Assembly (NCBI GenBank): GCA_018223385.1
Contig: JAGTTR010000007.1
Location: 62,001 to 126,000, forward strand
Direction: 5' to 3'
Length of the DNA: 64,000 bases
Origin: Oscillospiraceae bacterium Marseille-Q3528
GTDB lineage: Bacteria; Bacillota; Clostridia; Lachnospirales; Lachnospiraceae
The notes beneath the pieces are model-generated. The model ran no database searches. It saw only the letters and a program-made list of their open reading frames with translations, and was not told where the DNA came from. Shown here in pieces: positions 61,676 to 64,000 of the stretch. Within the stretch, counting starts at the first letter, position 1. Each line of letters starts with the position of its first letter. The position numbers and the translations under genes were made by a program.

Positions 61676-62258
61676 AGGAAAATCCCTCCTGCTCTAACAT
61701 GGTTTTCAGACTCTGCTTGCCCCGGTGGATCAGGTTCGTGATCTGCTGTTCACTTTTGCCCATGATGGCTCCGGCGCCGCGGTAGCTCATTCCTTCAAAA
61801 TAGACGAGATACAGCGCTTCCCGGTACCGGACGTTGATCTTTCCCAGGGCAGCATACAGCTGACGCTTGCGCTCGTTTTGGATCAGCGCGGTGTCCGCCA
61901 TCACAGTGTCCGACGGTTCGAAATCCAGATCTTCCAGTCGAAGGGAGAGAAGCCGGTGTTTTCTTGCGTGGCGCAGGGCCAGATGCCTTGCGGTCTTGTA
62001 AAGATATGCCTTGAAGCTGCCTTCACTGCTCAGCGGGCGTTCTTTTGCAAAAATCCGGGCAAAAGCTTCGATCATCAGGTCTTCCGCCTCGTGCATGTCC
62101 CGGATATAGCCGTTGATGTAGAAGGTCAGCGCATCGCTGTATTTTTCCACGAGAAGGTTGGCAGCACGCTCTTCCCCGTCCACGTATCGCCGGTATGCTG
62201 TTTCATCGGCAATGGCTTCTGTGCTTGGTATGGAATTGTCGTCTCCGTTTCTGGCCAT
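61662..62258 (-). CDS. ECF-type RNA polymerase sigma factor
   Basis: 198 residues. Region 2: LLVEKYSDALTFYINGYIRD, then MHEAEDLMIEAFARIF and the 2.4 helix GSFKAYLYKTARHLALRHAR. Region 4: NVRYREALYLVYFEGMSYRG and the recognition helix IMGKSEQQITNLIHRGKQSL. No regions 1 or 3 are present, as in extracytoplasmic-function sigma factors. It heads the operon sigma - two small membrane proteins - prsW. ACGGAGG precedes the start. Confidence 0.92.
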   Translation of the reverse strand: MARNGDDNSIPSTEAIADETAYRRYVDGEERAANLLVEKYSDALTFYINGYIRDMHEAEDLMIEAFARIFAKERPLSSEGSFKAYLYKTARHLALRHARKHRLLSLRLEDLDFEPSDTVMADTALIQNERKRQLYAALGKINVRYREALYLVYFEGMSYRGAGAIMGKSEQQITNLIHRGKQSLKTMLEQEGFSYADK

Positions 62259-62280
62259 TCGTTTCCTCCGTAGGTGTCTG

Positions 62281-62338
62281 ATGATACTGAGGGTATCATG
62301 TTTGACACTATTATATATACATTTGGGCAGAAAAACAA
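62281..62338 (-). promoter_or_regulatory. Promoter of the ECF sigma operon with a downstream dyad
   Basis: On the minus strand: TTGTTT (62338-62333), 17-bp spacer, TATAAT (62315-62310). A perfect dyad ATGATAC-5-GTATCAT (62281-62299) lies just downstream of the start point, as an operator or mRNA hairpin. The promoter is sigma-A like; I see no separate ECF-type -35 (AAC motif). Confidence 0.65.
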
Positions 62339-62424
62339 GAAACTTTCATAGGTAAAAAAAGGTATCCACCGCCGGAGATTTGGTGTAGAATAAAAGTAAT
62401 TGTGATAAGATTGGGGATACTTTC

Positions 62425-63177
62425 ATGGAAGAGATCAGACTGAACAAATTTATCAGCGAGGCGGGGGTGTGTTCCCGGCGGGAGGCCGACCGGCGCATCG
62501 AGGAAGGCCGGGTGCGGGTGGACGGCATCGTGGCAGCTGTGGGTACACGCATTCATCCCGGGCAGCGGGTGGAAGTGGATGGACAGCTGATTTCCAGGGA
62601 AGAGGAACGGATTTTTCTGGCAGTGCACAAGCCGAAAGGGATTGTATGCACGGCAGATCCCAGAGAGAAAGACAATCTGATCAATTTTCTGCATTTTCCG
62701 AAGAAGATCACCTATCTGGGGCGGCTGGACAAGGATTCCACCGGACTGATCCTTATGACCAACGACGGGGAGATCAACAACCGGATGATGCGGGCCAGGA
62801 ATCATCATGAGAAAGAATATCAGGTAACGGTGGACAGACCGGTGACGGAGGCATTCCTGGAAGGGATGGCCGCCGGGGTGCCCATTCTGGACACGGTGAC
62901 GCGCAGGTGCCGGATCTGGAAAACCGGGGAGAAGTCTTTTCAGATCGTACTGACCCAGGGGCTGAACCGGCAGATCCGTCGGATGTGTGAGTATTTCGGC
63001 TACCGGGTAAAGCGGCTGCATCGGGTGCGGGTGATGAATGTTACGCTGGGCGATCTGCCCGTGGGGGCATACCGGTATCTGACGGCGGAGGAGATCGCGG
63101 AGCTGGAGCGGCTGACCGCAGCAGATACAGAAAAACAGGGAGCAGGCAGATCAGGTGCCAGCCAGAACAGGAGTTAA
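62425..63177 (+). CDS. 23S rRNA pseudouridine synthase (RluB/RluF family)
   Basis: 250 residues. An N-terminal S4 RNA-binding domain (IRLNKFISEAGVCSRREAD) is followed by the RsuA/RluB catalytic domain. The catalytic Asp is in GRLDKDSTGLILMTNDGE (about residue 97), with LTQGLNRQIRRMCEYFGYRV near 180. The short length and the LNRQIRRMCEYFGY motif favour RluF type. It lies 5 bp before ligA. Confidence 0.92.
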   Translation: MEEIRLNKFISEAGVCSRREADRRIEEGRVRVDGIVAAVGTRIHPGQRVEVDGQLISREEERIFLAVHKPKGIVCTADPREKDNLINFLHFPKKITYLGRLDKDSTGLILMTNDGEINNRMMRARNHHEKEYQVTVDRPVTEAFLEGMAAGVPILDTVTRRCRIWKTGEKSFQIVLTQGLNRQIRRMCEYFGYRVKRLHRVRVMNVTLGDLPVGAYRYLTAEEIAELERLTAADTEKQGAGRSGASQNRS

Positions 63178-63182
63178 AATAG

Positions 63183-64000
63183 ATGGCAGATCAGAAAATG
63201 GAACGGATGAAGGAACTTGTGACGAGGCTTCGGGCAGCTTCCCGGGCATATTATCAGGAGAGCCGGGAGCTGATGAGCAATTATGAATACGACAGCCTGT
63301 ACGATGAGCTGACGGCGCTGGAGAAGGAGACCGGCACGGTGCTGGCGGGAAGCCCCACGGTCAATGTGGGATATGAGGTGGTGTCAGAGCTTCCCAAGGA
63401 ACGTCATGAGCAGCCCATGCTGTCTCTGGACAAGACGAAAAGTGTGGAAGAGCTGGCGGCTTTTGCAGGAGAACACAGAAGCCTGCTGTCCTGGAAGCTG
63501 GATGGCCTGACCATCGTGCTTACTTATCGGGATGGCGCCCTTTTTAAGGCCGTTACCCGGGGAAACGGGGAAGTGGGAGAGGTCATCACGGGCAATGCCC
63601 GGGTATTTTGCAACATCCCGCTGCATATCGCCTATGAGGGCGAGCTGATCCTCCGGGGCGAGGCGGTGATCCGCTACTCGGATTTTGAAAAAATCAACGA
63701 GGCCATCCCGGATGTGGATGCCAAATATAAGAACCCGCGGAATCTGTGCAGCGGTTCCGTGCGGCAGCTGAACAGCCAGATCACAGCCGAGCGGAATGTG
63801 AATTTCTTCGCCTTTTCTCTTGTGAAAGCGGACGGTGTGGATTTTGAAAATTCCCGGGAAAAGCAGTTCCTCTGGCTGAAGGAGCAGGGCTTTGAGGTGG
63901 TGGAATACCAGGTGGTGACCGCAGAAAATATGCAGGAGACGGTACAGTGGTTTGCCGGGAAAATCCAGGATAACGATTTTCCGTCGGACGGTCTGGTGCT
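63183..64000 (+). CDS. ligA: NAD-dependent DNA ligase, partial (3' end outside window)
   Basis: The first 272 residues are in the window. The Ia domain (DSLYDELTALE) precedes the adenylation domain: HEQPMLSLDKTKS, the AMP-accepting Lys in LLSWKLDGLT (K105), RGNGEVGEV, ILRGEAVI and KNPRNLCSGSVRQLNS. It seals nicks using NAD+. The 5' end is slightly shorter than in E. coli LigA. GGAG lies ten or more bases upstream of the ATG at 63183. Confidence 0.94.
   Translation, partial: MADQKMERMKELVTRLRAASRAYYQESRELMSNYEYDSLYDELTALEKETGTVLAGSPTVNVGYEVVSELPKERHEQPMLSLDKTKSVEELAAFAGEHRSLLSWKLDGLTIVLTYRDGALFKAVTRGNGEVGEVITGNARVFCNIPLHIAYEGELILRGEAVIRYSDFEKINEAIPDVDAKYKNPRNLCSGSVRQLNSQITAERNVNFFAFSLVKADGVDFENSREKQFLWLKEQGFEVVEYQVVTAENMQETVQWFAGKIQDNDFPSDGLV

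Overview
The window looks like chromosomal DNA of a Gram-positive, anaerobic Clostridia bacterium, most likely a member of the Lachnospiraceae. The evidence is gene content and order: yicC-remA-gmk-rpoZ, a Rqc2/RqcH-type NFACT protein, CIRCE-controlled htpG, NADP glutamate dehydrogenase, and small families I associate with that group (DUF5688, DUF5721, TIGR04086). Shine-Dalgarno sites are purine-rich and strong, several starts are TTG, and sigma-A type promoters (TTGACA / 17 bp / TATAAT) are easy to see. Most of the window is GC-rich housekeeping DNA with short intergenic gaps. No rRNA, integrase, transposase or CRISPR array is visible.

Layout. 1-8.7 kb: a truncated sigma-like protein, TraX, a CorC-type transporter, RqcH, the yicC-remA-gmk-rpoZ cluster, a metallo-beta-lactamase-fold protein and a cytidylate-kinase-like protein. 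8.7-20 kb: DUF362, rimO-pgsA-cinA, a strongly folded RNA-like element ahead of a TIGR04086 membrane protein, maf, a HAD phosphatase, a PrsA-like foldase, a small alarmone synthetase, and htpG with a CIRCE operator. 20.2-33.7 kb: a visibly AT-rich block, described below. 33.8-43.4 kb: DegV, a damaged CarD-like gene, rpiB, nrdR, an ABC-F ATPase, threonine aldolase, an SDR enzyme, an RsmH paralogue and an MFS transporter. 43.4-49.3 kb: an oligopeptide-type ABC transporter operon followed by truA. 49.3-54.2 kb: two ferredoxin-fused aldo/keto reductases, a short membrane peptide, yqeG, an Xaa-Pro peptidase and efp. 54.2-59.8 kb: a 19-bp tandem repeat, DUF5688, tRNA-Arg(CCG), an SH3-domain protein, a MITE-like repeat and gdhA. 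59.8-64 kb: an ECF sigma/PrsW operon containing a frameshifted gene, a pseudouridine synthase and the start of ligA.

The notable region is 21.5-33.7 kb. A divergent XRE repressor and a promoter buried in two overlapping perfect dyads lead into one long operon. It encodes three short WXG100-like helical-hairpin proteins, a long coiled-coil protein, a membrane-anchored B-box-like zinc protein, a 60-residue protein, a putative E2-like protein, a JAMM/MPN peptidase with a complete H-x-H-x7-S-x2-D motif, an E1-like ThiF protein and a 1467-residue soluble FtsK/EssC-like ATPase. It ends with a protein whose N-terminus is homologous to one of the small proteins and whose C-terminus looks like a ParB/sulfiredoxin-fold toxin, and with an M48 membrane metalloprotease. 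I read this as a type-VII-secretion-like effector system wired to a ubiquitin-type conjugation and deconjugation module. No recognisable ubiquitin-like modifier and no obvious immunity protein is present. A DUF1016 PD-(D/E)XK nuclease gene sits beside it in the same AT-rich block.

The second strongest observation is the 225-nt leader at 12975-13199. A four-helix junction with tandem G-A loops and a GNRA tetraloop is followed by a perfect 15-bp hairpin that buries the Shine-Dalgarno of the next gene.
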